Of a DNA stretch of 64,000 nt, positions 1-15,000 are shown in pieces. The stretch comes from Trochalopteron elliotii (taxonomy: Eukaryota > Chordata > Aves > Passeriformes > Leiothrichidae). The translations under genes and the position numbers were made by a program. Each line of letters opens with the position of its first letter. Within the stretch, counting starts at the first letter, position 1. The stretch is taken from positions 1,962,329-2,026,328 of the forward strand of contig JANPWX010000204.1 of NCBI GenBank assembly GCA_024734555.1, written 5' to 3'. Below the pieces are notes generated by a model. The model did no database searches. It was given only the letters and a program-made list of their open reading frames with translations, and was not told the DNA's origin.

Positions 1-2971
1 CTAAAATTCTTGGATTTCAGAGACTAAGGATTTCTAAACAAGTTCTAAGTTAAAAGTATTTTGTATCAAAGAGCCGAATGGGAACAATCTGAACACCACG
101 GACAGGCTTCATTTAACTCTACAGAGAAAGCAACTTGTAAAAAAACCTTAACAATTTATTTGTTCTAAAGACAACACTAAAATAGGTTTTAGAGATCTCT
201 AATAAGTAATGAAGAGGTGGAAGAGAAGGGGATGCTGAACGATAACAAGAAAATTTTGTTTTTCTTTAAATCTTGGAAAATATTAAGTGACATTGTAAAG
301 ATATTTATTCATCTAGCGTGCCCCAGTTCAGTTTCAAGGTAATTACCCACATTTAGTTTTCATTTAAAAAAAAATTTCCTAACCTTATCACTGCTTCCTA
401 CCACTCTACATCTGGTGCTGGACAGTAGCTACAGAAACCACTTGTCCTAATGTTATACAGCTATAAACAAAAAGGAGCAGTTACCAAATCAGGGACAGCA
501 GGGTCATATACCCAGCAACAGACACTGCTAAATTCAGTAGGAAAAATTCTACACCAGTAACAGCTCTGGAGTGACCATGTGACATGAAAATGCTTGAGCC
601 ATTCAGGAGGGTGGGTTTGTGTGCCTGGTGCTTCGTAGTCCCTTCCTGAACAATCATATGCTCAGAGTCTGTCCTTCAGTCAAGTTTTCTGTCACATCTT
701 ACTACATAATTTATAGGCATCTTTCTTGGCATTAAAAGAGTGGGATGCCTCACAGGGAAGGAGAAACATAGGCCTCTGGGTTGAGGCTGCAGTTGCTCCT
801 GCCCCACCCACGCTGGGTTTTGGGAGGACAGTGTGCAGATGTGCTGGGGGGGAGGCAGGAGGGGAGTGTGCATTTTGGGGTGAATGTTGTGCTGAGAGGA
901 ACAGTGGCAAAAGTTGTCTGAAACAATAGTTAAAAAACCCAAACAACTCCTCTGCTTATATTGTGCACACGCTGGAAAAGCCTACTCATATCAACACTGA
1001 GTTCAGGGAGAAACCTTTTCCAGTTGGCACAATTTCACTTTAAACTTAAAAAGAACAGACTGGATGCTTACAAGACAGTGAGTTATGTACCAGATTTGTG
1101 AGGTTTTTAATTCAACATATGACCTTCATGCTTATGATTTCTTGTGATAGATCAACACTTCACTTAGACATACTCACTTTTTGCTTTTACTTTGGACTCC
1201 TATTTATTACAAACACTTCCAATCAAATTGCACCACCAATTTCAGCAACTGACTGAATTCACCCCCAGTTAAGAGTTTATTTAAAGTGTTAGAAGTGAAA
1301 TCAAAATTTGCTGTGAAATCTGCAATTCCTTATTGGTGGCAAACACTGGGGAAACCCAAGAACTCCATAACAACAATAACATGACTTGTAACATTTCTCA
1401 GCCATTTGCAAGTGCTGCACTAAAGCTGAATTACAAGGCAATTGAGGGCCTGTTACAAACCAGTTTAGCAAAGCAGACAGGAACTGTCTGGAAACATAAA
1501 TATTTGGCATATGCATAAAAATTCACTCTTTCACTTAGGAAAAAGAAAAGCAGACAAAAGTATAACTATTGAATTTTACGGTCATATCTGGCAGGTCAGA
1601 AGTATCCAATTCAAAGGTTGCTCAGGATATTAATACAGGAAAAGACATGTTCCAGGTAAGGGATGCTGAGGTGGGGAAATCTTAGACACCAAAACAAGGT
1701 CCTAAACCAAGTGGGCAGTAGCTAAGGATTCAACACACATTTTGTTCTCCAGACAAGTTTTGCATCATCAGAAACCACACATGGGTTCTGGGATCTTTAA
1801 ATTATCTAACAGACATCTGGAATACTGAATATAAGCACTTGCACAGTCTTATCTAAGCAGCAAGCCTGCCAAGTAGTCTCAGGTGCTCAGAGCTAACCAT
1901 TTCCAGACATGAACCTGTCAAACCATGAACTGAAGAACAGGTGATGCACAAGAGGAGAGTAACAAATGACGCAAGCCTGTTTGCAGAAGGGTTGATATAT
2001 TTTTTAGGTTAGAATATGTTACCCTACAGCATTGGTAGCAATAAAACTGCTGTCAAAAACCTCCCTGAACACCCTGAGATGCAAAAACTTTCATCATCTA
2101 CCCTCCTGGTTTGCTACTGGTGAAGTTGGCAGCTCTGAGGCTGAACTCCACACAGAGTGTTTATAGAAGTTCAGGTGTTGCTTGAGAACTGCAGTCACCA
2201 CAAGCATTATGAACACAGCACTCAACCCCTGATCTGTCATTAGTGCAAGCACCACACAGACAGCAGTCTGACTGCATCTCCTGCCATCTGAAACAGCTCT
2301 TCCAGCTGACAAGGAATGTACTAAAAACACTTGCTCAGAGTGCATTTTCATTAAGAATTTGCCCCACATGCGTTTAGCATCGCTTTTACCAGTATTAAGT
2401 GAGAGAAGTAACAAGCATGGAAAGGAGACCTGAATGCAATATTCCCTGGTCCCAATGCCTCAGCAGAGGCACTTAGTGTGTCACAAAACAAAAACAGAAA
2501 AAAGAGACAGTGTGCTTTTCTGTACTTGTCACAACTTCAGTATTATTCCAAAAGCTAAAATGTACCACTCTAAAGATGAAATAACAGAATTAAATAAGGT
2601 TTACCTGTACTGCAAGACCCACAAAGATATTGAGTATTTACTTGGGCATAGAGATACACTTTGAAATCAATGGAAACTTGGGCATTAAAGGCAAAACCTC
2701 TGTGGATAGGATTCACAACTAAGTTCAAAGATCTTTTTCACACTATCAAGGGACTTTTCCAGCATGAAGAGTTTACCAAAAACTGAGAATAAAAAGGAAG
2801 AAACCAAAACCAGAACAGTCCCTTAAATCACTGCTCAATTTTACAAAAGCTCTAACTCTGATCATAAAACCGAAGTGTGACAGAAACAAGGATCAAATGC
2901 TGAATAGCACGAACCTGTCACGGACACAACAGCTACTATTTTACACAATACGACCGAGAATTCAAGCTTAC
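1..2971 (-). other. TRMT11: TRMT11 last visible intron
   Basis: No exon matching the expected TRMT11 C-terminus (an NRDQYSHLL-like start) was found on the minus strand. The DNA is AT-rich and the small ORFs (up to 106 codons) overlap each other on both strands and show no recognisable protein. The terminal exon is inferred to lie left of position 1. Confidence 0.6.
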
Positions 2972-3092
2972 CTTGAATTCTTTCACCTTTTCCATGGTTA
3001 TGAGGCGCCTTGATGTGTGGCTGGACATCATCTGCTCGCAGTTGCTAATAAGTTTCAGGCACGGATGGCGGGGAATGATCTCTTCTGTGTAT
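2972..3092 (-). CDS. TRMT11: TRMT11 exon 12, last exon in the window
   Basis: Encodes residues 374-414: YTEEIIPRHPCLKLISNCEQ followed by SSHTSRRLITMEKV. It ends in phase 0 at a GTAAGC donor, so at least one further coding exon follows on the minus strand. I could not find it before the window edge. Confidence 0.94.
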
Positions 3093-6000
3093 CTGGAGGA
3101 AATAATCATTCTTAGTGCTGTAGGCTCATGAAGTGGAAGACCTGCATCTGAAACAAAGTCCTTACAGACTCTTCACAAAAGGGTTTACAGTTGAAAGCTG
3201 TTATGCCCTTTAACCTGATTAAATAAATTCAGGTAGTGCTGCTCCAGAGTTTTGACATCATATATTCCAATCATTTTGACATGCAGTGTGTAGAATAAAT
3301 TAAAACCTCACAGTAAAGAGACACTCCCCCCATTTTATGCATGTATTTAAATGATGTTAATGCATGCATACATGCGCCTGCCTATATAATTTCAAGTAGA
3401 AAATATCTCAGCCAACTAGGACTAATAACTTATCCAGTCAGAGCTCAGATTTTAAAAATATTTTCCACAGTCAACACATATGAAGTTGCAGGAATAAGAC
3501 TTTACTCTGGCTCCCTAAAAGGAGATCACTGCACTTCAATTTCAAATCTTATTAAGCCAGCTCTTATTAGATAGTAACATTCCTGAACTTCAAAATTTGG
3601 TATTACAAATTTATCTCATTATAATTACTTTTTCTAATGAAAAAAAAAATCCACCATCATTTAACATTAGACAGGATTTAATTACAGCCAACATTGCTGC
3701 TATCTACAGAAGCAAGAGTTATACTGTTTTAAATGCACCACTTCATAAGCATACTATTTTCCATATAGAAAGTGCCTTCTCTCTATTGCTTTCAATCCTT
3801 CTATTTCTCCAAACGCTGAAAAAGAAATTTAAATATTTAAGAGCTTTGCATGGGACTAAAAACAGCAAGAAGAATTAACCTAGCTAGTATGATAAATATG
3901 ATATATCCTTCCTATATACTGAAACATAGATCAGTCATTTATTCCTAGATTTTGTAATAAGCTTTCATGTAATAGTTACTAAAAGCATAGAAAATGAGTT
4001 CTGGTATTGTTAGGTATGATTTTGTACAAAACACCTGCTCCTATGATTCTCCAGTGTTTGGGGGTTAACAGATTTCAGACACTGAAACACAAAACTGAAC
4101 AATTTAATACCTACGACTTGAATTTAAAAGGTACAAAGGAGGAGCTTTACATTTTTCCTGTAAAGAGGTGGATTTTCTCAATGAAAATAAAGGTGTTGGT
4201 CTGGATTAAAATAGGATCCATCTAGGTACTGGTGGAAAACTTGGCATTTCTTAAGATAACAGAGAGCTGTTAAACAAGTAATTCAATCCCAAATTCAGAT
4301 CTGCAAATAAGAAAAAATCCAAACAGTACTGCCTCTTTGCTTTCCTTCAAAATTTCCAGACTGCAAAGCTACCTTTCAGTCACTCCTCATGTAGAAACAA
4401 GCATCTGCTTCTGTCAGGTGAAGTCAGAACATGCTTTTGGCAAAGGAGAATGAAATTAATTCTCAACTGCTTTTTTCTATTACACAAGACTTTTGATGCA
4501 TCCAGTACCACCAAACTATCTTTCTTTTACAAAGGTAGGCACCCTGCCACAACATTTTAAAAGTTTCTCTCCATAATCATACAGAAGGCTGACTTTAATG
4601 GAATTAGAAGAATTTGGACTCAACAATGATTTCAATGTCTGATTGAAAGAGTAAACTCTGGAGTGAGATGCTATCCTGAAGAGGGAGAGATCACTATCAC
4701 TTTGTTTAAAAGCCTTTTCTGTTAGCATTAATTAATGTATTTCTACATTCTTTCAGGTAAAACTCAAACATGTCAAATAAGAAATACAGAAGCAATGATT
4801 TTAACAGATATCCAATTCAATAGTTTTGGCTTTAATTTAAGGTACTATACAAAGATCTCTAAAAACAAAACTCAAGGCAGGTCTTGTCAAGGGATATTTG
4901 ATAATGCAACATGTTAGCAGAAAGTATCTTCTCCTCTCCCCACTTAATTGCTTTAATGCCCCATGTTCACTATTACAGCTGAAAATAAAGTGACTATTCT
5001 ACTATTCTATGGTAATTCTAGCAACTTTAGTATTTCAATCCATAGTAGGATGTACAAATTCACTTTTAAAAGGCAACTCAACTAGACCTCCACAAAACAG
5101 CAACTAAAGTTGATCCCAAATATGCAGTTCCCGAGTTATCTGAAGTGAAACACTTCACACTGTGGTATAGTGAGGAAGCATGCTTTTACCAAAGTTCAAT
5201 GAGCAGAAAGAAAAACACTGGTATCTCGATGAACAAAATAAATTCAGTAATTCCAAAGAAATTTTATTGACATGAAAATTAGCTACAATACTATGAATGG
5301 CATTCATTGCTTTGTCTGTGAATTGCCTTATGAGAAAAAAACCCTACAGTACCAATTTTATCATTTACTAAAATATGCAATCTTCTAAGTGCACTCTCCT
5401 GTTACAGGATCATGTAACAGAAATGGCTCCTTTTGATGTCCAAATTTTCAAAACAGCATGAGATATACTGGACTATCACAAGCCATTTCCATGGTGAAAC
5501 CAGGGAGAACCACCACTTCATATAAGCAGTATAGTTTGACTGCACACAGAAATATATGACAGTGTAGAAACTGCCTTCAGAGCACATCTACATCTGGAAG
5601 ACACTTGAAACAACTACTGTACATCAGCTCCTCACTTTACACTAAAATAACTTTACAAAAACAAAAGAAAAGAACTCCCTCAAACTAAGAGATGCTGGAG
5701 TAAGGCATGCAAACAGCTGTTTTTCCTTATACACTCAGTTCTGATCCCAGGCTGCAGTACTGATCAGCCAGGACCCCGCAGTCTCTGCTGGCCTCTCTCG
5801 TCCCTAACAGGGCTGCTCTCAGAGGCTTCCTGCCTCTCACTGCCATCTCTTAGTCACTTTTATTTCTCTCAAGAAAGCTAAAATCAGTAGTGCCAAACTC
5901 CAAAGAACCAAGGGTGATTTTTACATACCTCTATCAACTACTCTAGCAGAAACACATGCTAATATACCAGCCTTGCTTCTACTGTCTTGGAAATCCATTT

Positions 6001-9000
6001 GCACCTTGAAAGTCTAACTTTTTAAGCTTAAACCTCAACCCACTGGACATACATTTACAATGATATGCAAAGGCATTTTCTGTTTGGTAACAGTCAGGAA
6101 TTACCTCCATTCAAAAGTTCTGCTACAGAATGTGGTATCCCTCAAACAAAGTTTTGAAATACAAAGTCTGGGCATTACTCTTAAGTGCTGGTACTATGGA
6201 AGTTTCAGCTGTACTACTACATCCCAAAGCACACTGAGAATGCAGCATCCATTCTGACACACAACACAGCAGAAACCAACAGTACATACTCAGGCTTGTA
6301 AATGGGCAGCCAGTAAACCAATCTTCCTCCCATCACCAGGTACTCTGCTCCAAACTTCAAGAGGTCAAAGAAGATGTCACTTAGATGGTAACTGGATGAA
6401 ACAAAGAACTGATTTTCTGTGCTGAACAAAAAATGTACAAGCGTAAGCAAACACAAGAGCACAGGTAAAACATAAATTTTTAGTAATAGTAATTAAAAGA
6501 AAAAAACAATATACTAAGCCACAAAAGCACTTTCTGAGCTGTGCAAAGTTACCTATGACAATCCAGGAGTACATAGTACTACTATGTACTCATAGTACTA
6601 CTATGAGGAATACAACTTCTCAAGTCTCCCCATAACTGTCTCTTTGACTTCCACATGTATTAATGATGAGTCTGAAGAACCACAGCTATGTTGGAAATAG
6701 TTATTTTGCACAGCATCTCTCTAAAGCAATTAAAGTCAGAAGGCAAGGAAGGCCAGGCAGTGGAGAAGCCATGCAATATCTCTGAAAAGAAAGGAGCAGT
6801 GGAAAATGTAAAAGAAAAAAAAATTAAAGTAAAATTACAGGTACTCCATTTTAGCGTGATTTTGCAGCCTGCAGCGACCAAAGAGAATTTTCTGAGAACA
6901 GGAAATACATGCTAATGGTGGGCCAAAGAGGTGAGAAATAGAATTCAAAATCTGAATACACACAAAGGAGGGAGATAAGGAGGGAGAACAAAACCAGGAA
7001 GTTTTCAGGAAGTGACACAGTGGTTTGCAAACAGAACAAAAAGGGTTTCTCTTCTTTAATTATAATTGCTACCATTTTTTAACTTCTGACAGCCAACCAA
7101 GAAGTAATAATTATTCTAAAACTGCAACTGGGTTTCCAATAAGACATTTATTACATTCTACAACAGATGAGACAGCTTCCCTACCTTCTTTCAACCGACT
7201 TAACTGTTTCCTTTGGTGAGCCCATTCTGCGAGGAGCTTCTCTGATACCATAAGGTGCTAGACAAAGCAAAAGCAAAATGCAGAGATGAGAACATCACCC
7301 TTTGTCCAAATAACATGCAATTACACCATACACACACAACAGTGCACAAACTGTGGCTTATACAGGGTTAAAAAAAATAGAAAGCTTTTACAAAGTAGAA
7401 GTCAGTAAGAGAAATTTCTTCAAGATCTACTGAAAGTTTCTTGCTTTAAAAACTTATTTTAAACTGTCTCAAGGAAATCCCTTCAGCTGTAAGAGCTTCT
7501 AGCAGCCTACACATTTCTAACATGAAAAAGGACAATGCTGTGTTGTTAAAAGATATTCCTTAGATTTCCAACATGTGATAAATAATCCCATCCTTTCTTG
7601 TTTGACAGACACATGTCCCCTATTGCACTTAACTAACCTTTTTCAAAATGAAATTACGTATATCAGAATTTCTTGTCAGCACATTACACAAATGGTAATT
7701 CTCACACATAGGAAGAACCAGAAAAGGTTTTTTCTCATACATTTTTTGTACATTTCTAATAGCATAACATACTTACTTCACGTTCAAAAAATCTGAGTTT
7801 GTGAGACTTGTTTCAGCATCACGGAAGCACCAATGTAACCATTGCAGAAGTTTTACAAATGCTTTTGCACTCAGAACTGAGTCCCTATTAATATTCTAGG
7901 CTGTGTTGTTGCCGAAGAGGCCAAATAAAAATTTGAATGCGTCATTGTAAAAGCCAGCACTTGAGATTAGAAATTGCTGTATCAAGGTCTTTCATTTATC
8001 CTCTTGGTTTCTTTTCCCTCTCATACAAGACAAATTGTGTTTAGTAAACAGGTTTCTAAAAGAGCAGAGGATCCTTTCAAACTGCCCCTGCTTCCAGCAG
8101 CTAAGTGTATTGGAAACACACTAAAATTTCTCTTTGGAAGCATTACATTAAGCACTTAATGCAAGTGTCCAGAAGTCCATCAGAGATGCATGGCAGACTC
8201 CAATGTGCTGCCAAGAGCAATACTGACCACTCTGATAAGAAGTCTCTATGCATTAATGATGTCATGCTTTTACTGAAGGACACTTCTTCAAAGGATGATT
8301 TTCAGCCACATTGATTTCTGTTGGTGAACGTAACATTCTCTCCATGGAAGAAAGTGTCACAGCCAGCTTTGTTACACGTTAATAACTATCCTTAAAATAA
8401 ATGCAGAGACGTCAAATGCAGATCCAATTTCCAGAGTGCTGCTCCCAACAATCACCTCTGGAAACATGGAAGCTGCAGACCTGAGCCCTCATCCAGACAT
8501 TTAATCAATGTACATTGGCAATAATGTTTTAGTCACTGTTATTGGGCAACAAAAGGCAGTAACAAACTTACGGTCTGTAATGATTGCATCAAACAACATC
8601 CCTCTTCTCCATATTGGTCTTGAAGAATCAGCAACGAGTGCATCGAGGTAGTACTCCTCTAAACCATACTGTCTGAGATTAGCTCTGATATTTTCATCTG
8701 GCCCTCTCCATTTCTGGTTCTTTCTGCTTGCCTTGCCTGGGAGGGGAATGGAAAAGGAAAAAAAAGCATACCAAACAAGAAACTATTAATAAGAAAAGCC
8801 TTCATATACTCTACCATTTAAATTAAAGGAAAGTAATCAAATGTCACAAAAAAACCCTGTCAAAAGTATTTGCAATAAACTTCACAAGTAGTAAGGAAAA
8901 CCGAAAATACATGAGGAAAGTTCTGCTGCACCATCTGCATAAGGTGTAAATGTGGGTGCAATTTACAAAAACGTTGGGTTGCAAGATGCTCTCTCCATCC

Positions 9001-12000
9001 ACCAGTCACAAGCCTGTTCACCACGTCAAATATCATTTGCGTATTTGCAGAGAAGTAAGAATGAGATTAGGGTTCCTGGGTTAGGTTTTGAAGAGCTTCC
9101 CACATCACAGGTTAAAAGAGCACACAGCTGTGGAAATTATTATTTGGAACTTTGTTTTGGTCTTCATTATTCTTTTTCAAAAACATTTCCTGCTTAAAAA
9201 CAAGGTATCTTAACTAGCATACATGTAAATTGGTGAATAAAACTAAGCATGACCAAATAAATCCTGTGAAGATTAATGCTGCTTTAAAATCCACTAAGTA
9301 TCATCCGCTACCATCAGTATTCTTCAATTCCAGAGGGTAAGATTTCAGTGGCTTTGAAATACGTAACATACCTAATCCATGGATTGTGTTGTAATCTATA
9401 TCAGTACCACACACATATGCCCCAAAATGTGCTGAGGAGATTAGAAGGCCACCTACACAGGAGAGAAAAGAGGGAAAGTATAAACTTCTGTCATATATGT
9501 CACCTGTGTTAGAATTTTTTCCACAGGAACTTCAGGAGCCTACACCAGCAGCACACTAGACCCAAGGAAAAGAAAAAAAGCCCAAAACAAACACAAAAAA
9601 AAAATACATAGAACTATCAACCAGTTAGAATCACTATGTAATTATAATCAGACATAGTAACACTAAGTCCTTTGTCTGCACTACATGATTTTCCTTATCT
9701 TGCTATGCCCTATGTCACTCCTCATCTCTGGAGATGGTTCAGAAGTTTTGTTTATGGCTTTCTGTATTTTAAGCAGTAAGAACCTTTAATCATTACATGA
9801 ACCAAAACTTTCTATTCTACTTTGCAAGGAGCAGAATTTCAAACTGTTGTCAAACAACTGGAAAAATCATCACCAAACAAATAGCAGTTCTACTGTGTTT
9901 GTTCTCAAAGCCAGTTTCTTTGATGGTGTCTAAAAATCAAACTTCTATAAGGTGGCTATTCCCATGTTGTAAGAAGCAATGGTCAAGAGCCTTACAAATG
10001 TAAATATCTCCAATATAAACATAAATATCAAAAAAGTTTCTGTAATCCTGTTCAGGTGTGAAAACTACATACAGATGCATTTGTGAGTAGGCTGCCTACT
10101 TTGTCAGTAGTTTTACCAATGTACCTATTCTGTAATAAAACCAGTTTTTTAATTAATGCTATTGCAACCCACCTTCCTAATTAAAAAAGAAAAGAACACT
10201 CTACCAAAAAGAAGTGTGATTTTCCCTTGAAACTGACAACAGCTGAACAGCCCACAGAAAGAATAAATGACATTACCTCTTCAACACCTTCCAAATGAAA
10301 CAACAGATAGACTGCAGGAGATGAACAGATACTTGTGTGGTCAAGTTATTAATAAAGAGGTCTGTGGCTACCAGACTGGTTTAGAACAGAACAGCAACTG
10401 AGAACAAGGCTGTGAACCCCACTGACGTCAACAGTCCTGCTAAAAAATGGGGATGACTGCTGCAGGATCAAGGGCTGACAACACACAAGCTGGCTGGGAG
10501 GTTGACACCAGCTCTCCCATTCACCAGGAGGATGGAAATAAGCATCTCAGGTGGCTGCACAGTCCTGAGCCACCCACTGAGCACCAGCAGATTCCTAATG
10601 TGCCCTTCTGTGCACCAGAAAACCCCTGCACCATATGGTAACAAACTCTACCAAAACCAAAGGTGAGCAAGAACAAAAAAAAAAACCTTTTAAAATTCCT
10701 CTGCTTTTTTCTTGTGAAATGGATCAGGGAAAAACAAAGTTACTCACCCCAAAGGAATCACCCATTTCCCTTCTTGGCTGCAATCCCTCAGAACAGATGG
10801 GCAGTACATCCAGAGGGTCAAGACAAATTTAGCTAGCCCTGACCCCAAGTATGGCATACCACCCAGTCCTACAAAAAAAGTAAGAAGAGAGTCCTTTGCC
10901 CATCTAAGAATATTCTTAATCACAGGAAAAAAAAAAGAAAAAAAGCTTGGAAATCATGAATTTACAGCTTTTAATAAATCTCAGCTTGTACTAGTTCAAT
11001 TTGTGTTCACACAGCTGGTGCATGGATACTTACATACTCTGAACATGGCCAGCCCTCTGATCAGTGTATGAAACAGACACATACAAAGGATTAATCAGGG
11101 AATCACTCTGTCCCTGGGGACTTGTAGCAGAAATGATGGTGGCACAGAGCTTCATGCCTTTCTATCACACACTATTTCTCCACCTCTTCAGCACAGACGA
11201 GGTCTGGTCCTCCAGGATGTCAAAGAAAAACATCCTGTCATTTGCAACTATGTAGTATCACAAGTATCTTCCAAAAGAACAATCAACAAGATTACTGAGA
11301 TAACCTGAACTGACTGTCTAGGAGGAAGCACAAAATGTTCAGGTAGGCGGCCTGATTTATTTTTCTAGAAGCTTCCAGGCTTCCTTCTACCCAACACTGA
11401 GGAAAGAATATCTAAACATGGATGGAAGTTAAAAACACATTCTTGGCCATTCCAATTCTGCTCGACAATAAAAAGGGGAATCAAGTCTTCTAAAAGCCAG
11501 CCTGGTCAAAGAGCACTTTGTATTCCAAGGAAAAATGCCAAATGTCCATTCTTACACTAATGTGAAAGACTTGTGATTTGGCTTATGCAGCAAAAAACAC
11601 TTTGTTTGCAACAAGCAAGAATCATTTTGCAAGGCCATTCTGGTTTGGTACTATTCACTTTTCCAGTGTAAAAAACCAAGCAGAAACACAGGCAGATATC
11701 AAAGCTGCACCAGTAAAGAAATCTAAACTGCAGTTCCTCAAAATGCTCCTCAGATCCTGAATATATATTTTTCCAAACTCAACAGCTCAAAATCACTGCA
11801 TCACTCTCAACTCCAAACCACTTCCCAGAAACTCCAGTGACAGGACGCTGTTGTAATGACAAGCTTGAACATCTTCTGAAAGTCCTCAAGAGACAACTGA
11901 AATTCCTGGGGTTTACTTAACAGAAATAAGTGCAAAAGCCACTGTTATTTAGTCATAAATACACTCTACTGACAAATGGCATGCCACTCAGTGTATCTCC

Positions 12001-15000
12001 ACTGTACCCTTTAATCTTTAGCCTTTATATTACAAACACCTAGCAAAAAAAAATTGAAAACTGTAATTCAAGCTACTAGGCAATTTGGGGAGAAATTTTA
12101 TATGCCATCTTTTGAACTGAAACACAACATTTATCTTGAATTTCTACAGCTTCATCATTTTTATGTGATTTTTCTTCTTCTGTCTTTACCCTTCCTTTTT
12201 ATTTTTCTTCAATTTTCACTCCCAAGAGAAAGAATGCTCTCAGAGACCTTATTTTGTGATTTAAGTTAGCAGGTTTTATAATAAGACAAAAAGCCATAGA
12301 CATCAAAATGAAACCAGCTTAAGAATATGTAGAGGAATTTCCTGAACCTTTCAAAGGGCAAGCACAAGAAAGAGGAGAAAATTTCTTAAGATATTATTAT
12401 GCATGAAAAAAAATCAGGTCCTCTATGAACAAAATTTAAGACAAAAATGTACAGTTTACTAAACCCTTCTGTTTTTGAAAATAATATATCCATGCTCTTT
12501 TTCTATGGCACAGAGAAGACAAATGCTAATAAGAATTTATCCTACTAGTGACCCTACTAGTGTAGTCTCTCTTCCTAACTTCTTCTCCGCAGAAATTTTT
12601 CTTCATCTTCCCATTACTGTATTTTTAAATCTATGCATTTCACATGTGGTCACCTTGATTGAAGTTTAACAAGCTGAACATAAGTCAGCAGTGCCCTGGT
12701 AGCCAGGAGGGCCAACCCTGTCCTGGGGGGCATCAGGCACAGCATGGCCAGCCTGGCAAGGGAGGGGACTGTCCCACTCTGCTCTGCACTCACCTCGAGT
12801 GCTAGGGGCAGGTTTGGGTGCCACAATGTAAGAAAGGTGCTAAACTATTAGTGTTCAAAGGAGGGCAACAAAGATGGGCCTTGAGGGGAAGTTGCATGAG
12901 GAGCAGCTGAGGACACTTGGTCTGTTTGGCCTGGAGAAGGGAAGACTGAGTTGAGACCACAGTGCCATTTACAGCTTCCTTCCTAGGGGAAGAGGAGGGG
13001 CAGGCACTGATCTCTTCTCTATGGTGACAGTGCCATGACCTGAGGGAATGGCCTGAAGTTGTGTCAGGGGAGGTTTAGGCTGAATATTAAAAAAATGTTC
13101 TTCACCCAGAGGTGGCTGTGCACTGGATCAGGCTCCCCAGGGAAGGGGTCACAGCACCAAGCTGGAGAGAGTTCAAGAAACATTTGGACAATTCTCTCAG
13201 GCACATGCTGTGACTCTTAGGGTGTCCTGTGCAGGGCCAGTAGTCAAACCCTGATGATCCTCATGGGCTCTTTCCAACTCAGGATACTCTATGATTCTAT
13301 TCTAGGATTCTAGGTCAGAAACACAGCCTTTGCTATATTTTTGATGAAACTACTATAGGTAGCTTAACACAATATACTCTGCTATAATTATATGGCACAA
13401 GCTTACACAACAGATCAGCTATTTCACATACAGCTGAGTTTCCCTGAGGCAAAAAGTACTTCCAAGCCATGCACAGCAATATGTGGAATAAAAGCTCCCC
13501 CTCGTGGCTACGGTAAGAAAAGTTCAGCTGGGGAAGGGTACTTTGTGTGAACAATATTGTTCTGAAGACAGGCTGAAATGGCCCAGCAAAGTGCTCCTCA
13601 CAGAATGCTGCTACGACCTCTCTATTGCTGTGTTGTGTTCTATGACCAGAAGTGCCCTCAGCACTCCCCTAAAGAGCCAGCTCTAAAATGCTGCTCTTTG
13701 TAATGTCCTGAAAGTGACTGCAGGAAGTGCTTAGCCAAATTCCAATTCTTGGTCACTTTGATCTTAAGCAGTCCATGACACACACGGACTGGTGCTTGGG
13801 CCATGTGGCATTAAACACAACAGTGAAGACAGACTCTTTAAAAGCGCAAAATAAACTGTTTACATCTTTGGAAGTTGGTCTCCTTCCCCCAAAATCCCTT
13901 TCAGGTTAGCAAACCATTAATTTTATAAACACCATTTTGCCTTTGGTATCATTTCAAATATCAGTTGAGCACTGAAGTCATGACACCAGGTAAATGAGTG
14001 GTACAAACACTAATACAATCTTCCAGTTGTTCCCACCAGCTGAAAAAAAAAAAATATATATATATACCTGTTCCAACAAATGGATCATATACAATGTCAT
14101 TGGGTTTTACTCTGGCGTGGTTTGCCATGATGAAAGAGAGGCAGGCGTCCATGCTCGTATTTCCAATAAAGTGTCTCTTCTTTACACTGTAGGATTCAAT
14201 GAGTTCTCTTTGGCCATCTGCAATCTGCTGAAATATTTAAAACCCCTGTCAGGTCCTGGATACAAGATATAAACAGACATGCTAACAGACTTGCTTAAAT
14301 GACACCATCCAAAACCACGTAACTTCACTTGGTAACACATCACCTTGCTTTCTGATGTCTGCAAATATGACAGACTTCTTTCCAAGCAACAGATATCTTG
14401 GTTCAACACCTGGGTGAATTCTTCAAGACAGGTTAAAAATGTACAAACACTTTAGAGAGAAAATTCTTTCCAAAAAATTACAATTAGAGTAACTTTGCTG
14501 TTATTCTAAGGATCAGAAAAACAATTCCAGGCAATTCAGAGTTTAAAGGATTTAAAAAACACAAGGATTAGAAATGCACATTAACACATGTGTGCGTGCA
14601 CACACACGGACGCTTAAGGTCATACAGAATTTCTTTCTTCACTGGCATTTCTGTCCCACTCAAAATCTAAATTTAGGATAGCGTTGACAAATGAGAATTT
14701 AAGGGAAAAGCAAACAAAGACCAAATGCTAGCATTTTTACATCAGACTTCCAAAGTATGCTAGAGAAGACCAAAGCAATCAGGAATAAAACACATTCAAA
14801 AACTATCCCACACTATCCCCCCACTTCTGCTCAGCATCAGTCTTACTGGGTTAACAAAACACCCCCACCTATTTTTTCAGGTTGTTTTACTCATTTTTAA
14901 ACACTTCAGGAATTCAGCAGAAATGGGACAACAGCTGCAATACTTTGGAGCACCCAGGGTGCTCACACATTTATGACAGGCATGGAGAATATTCACAGGC

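Larger units (their letters stand above)
9453..14067 (-). other. TRMT11: TRMT11 intron 7, largest intron in the window for this gene
   Basis: This 4.6-kb intron holds a CR1 element near 12,690-13,312 and otherwise AT-rich unique sequence. Short ORFs (60-75 codons) appear on both strands without recognisable content. Confidence 0.7.
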
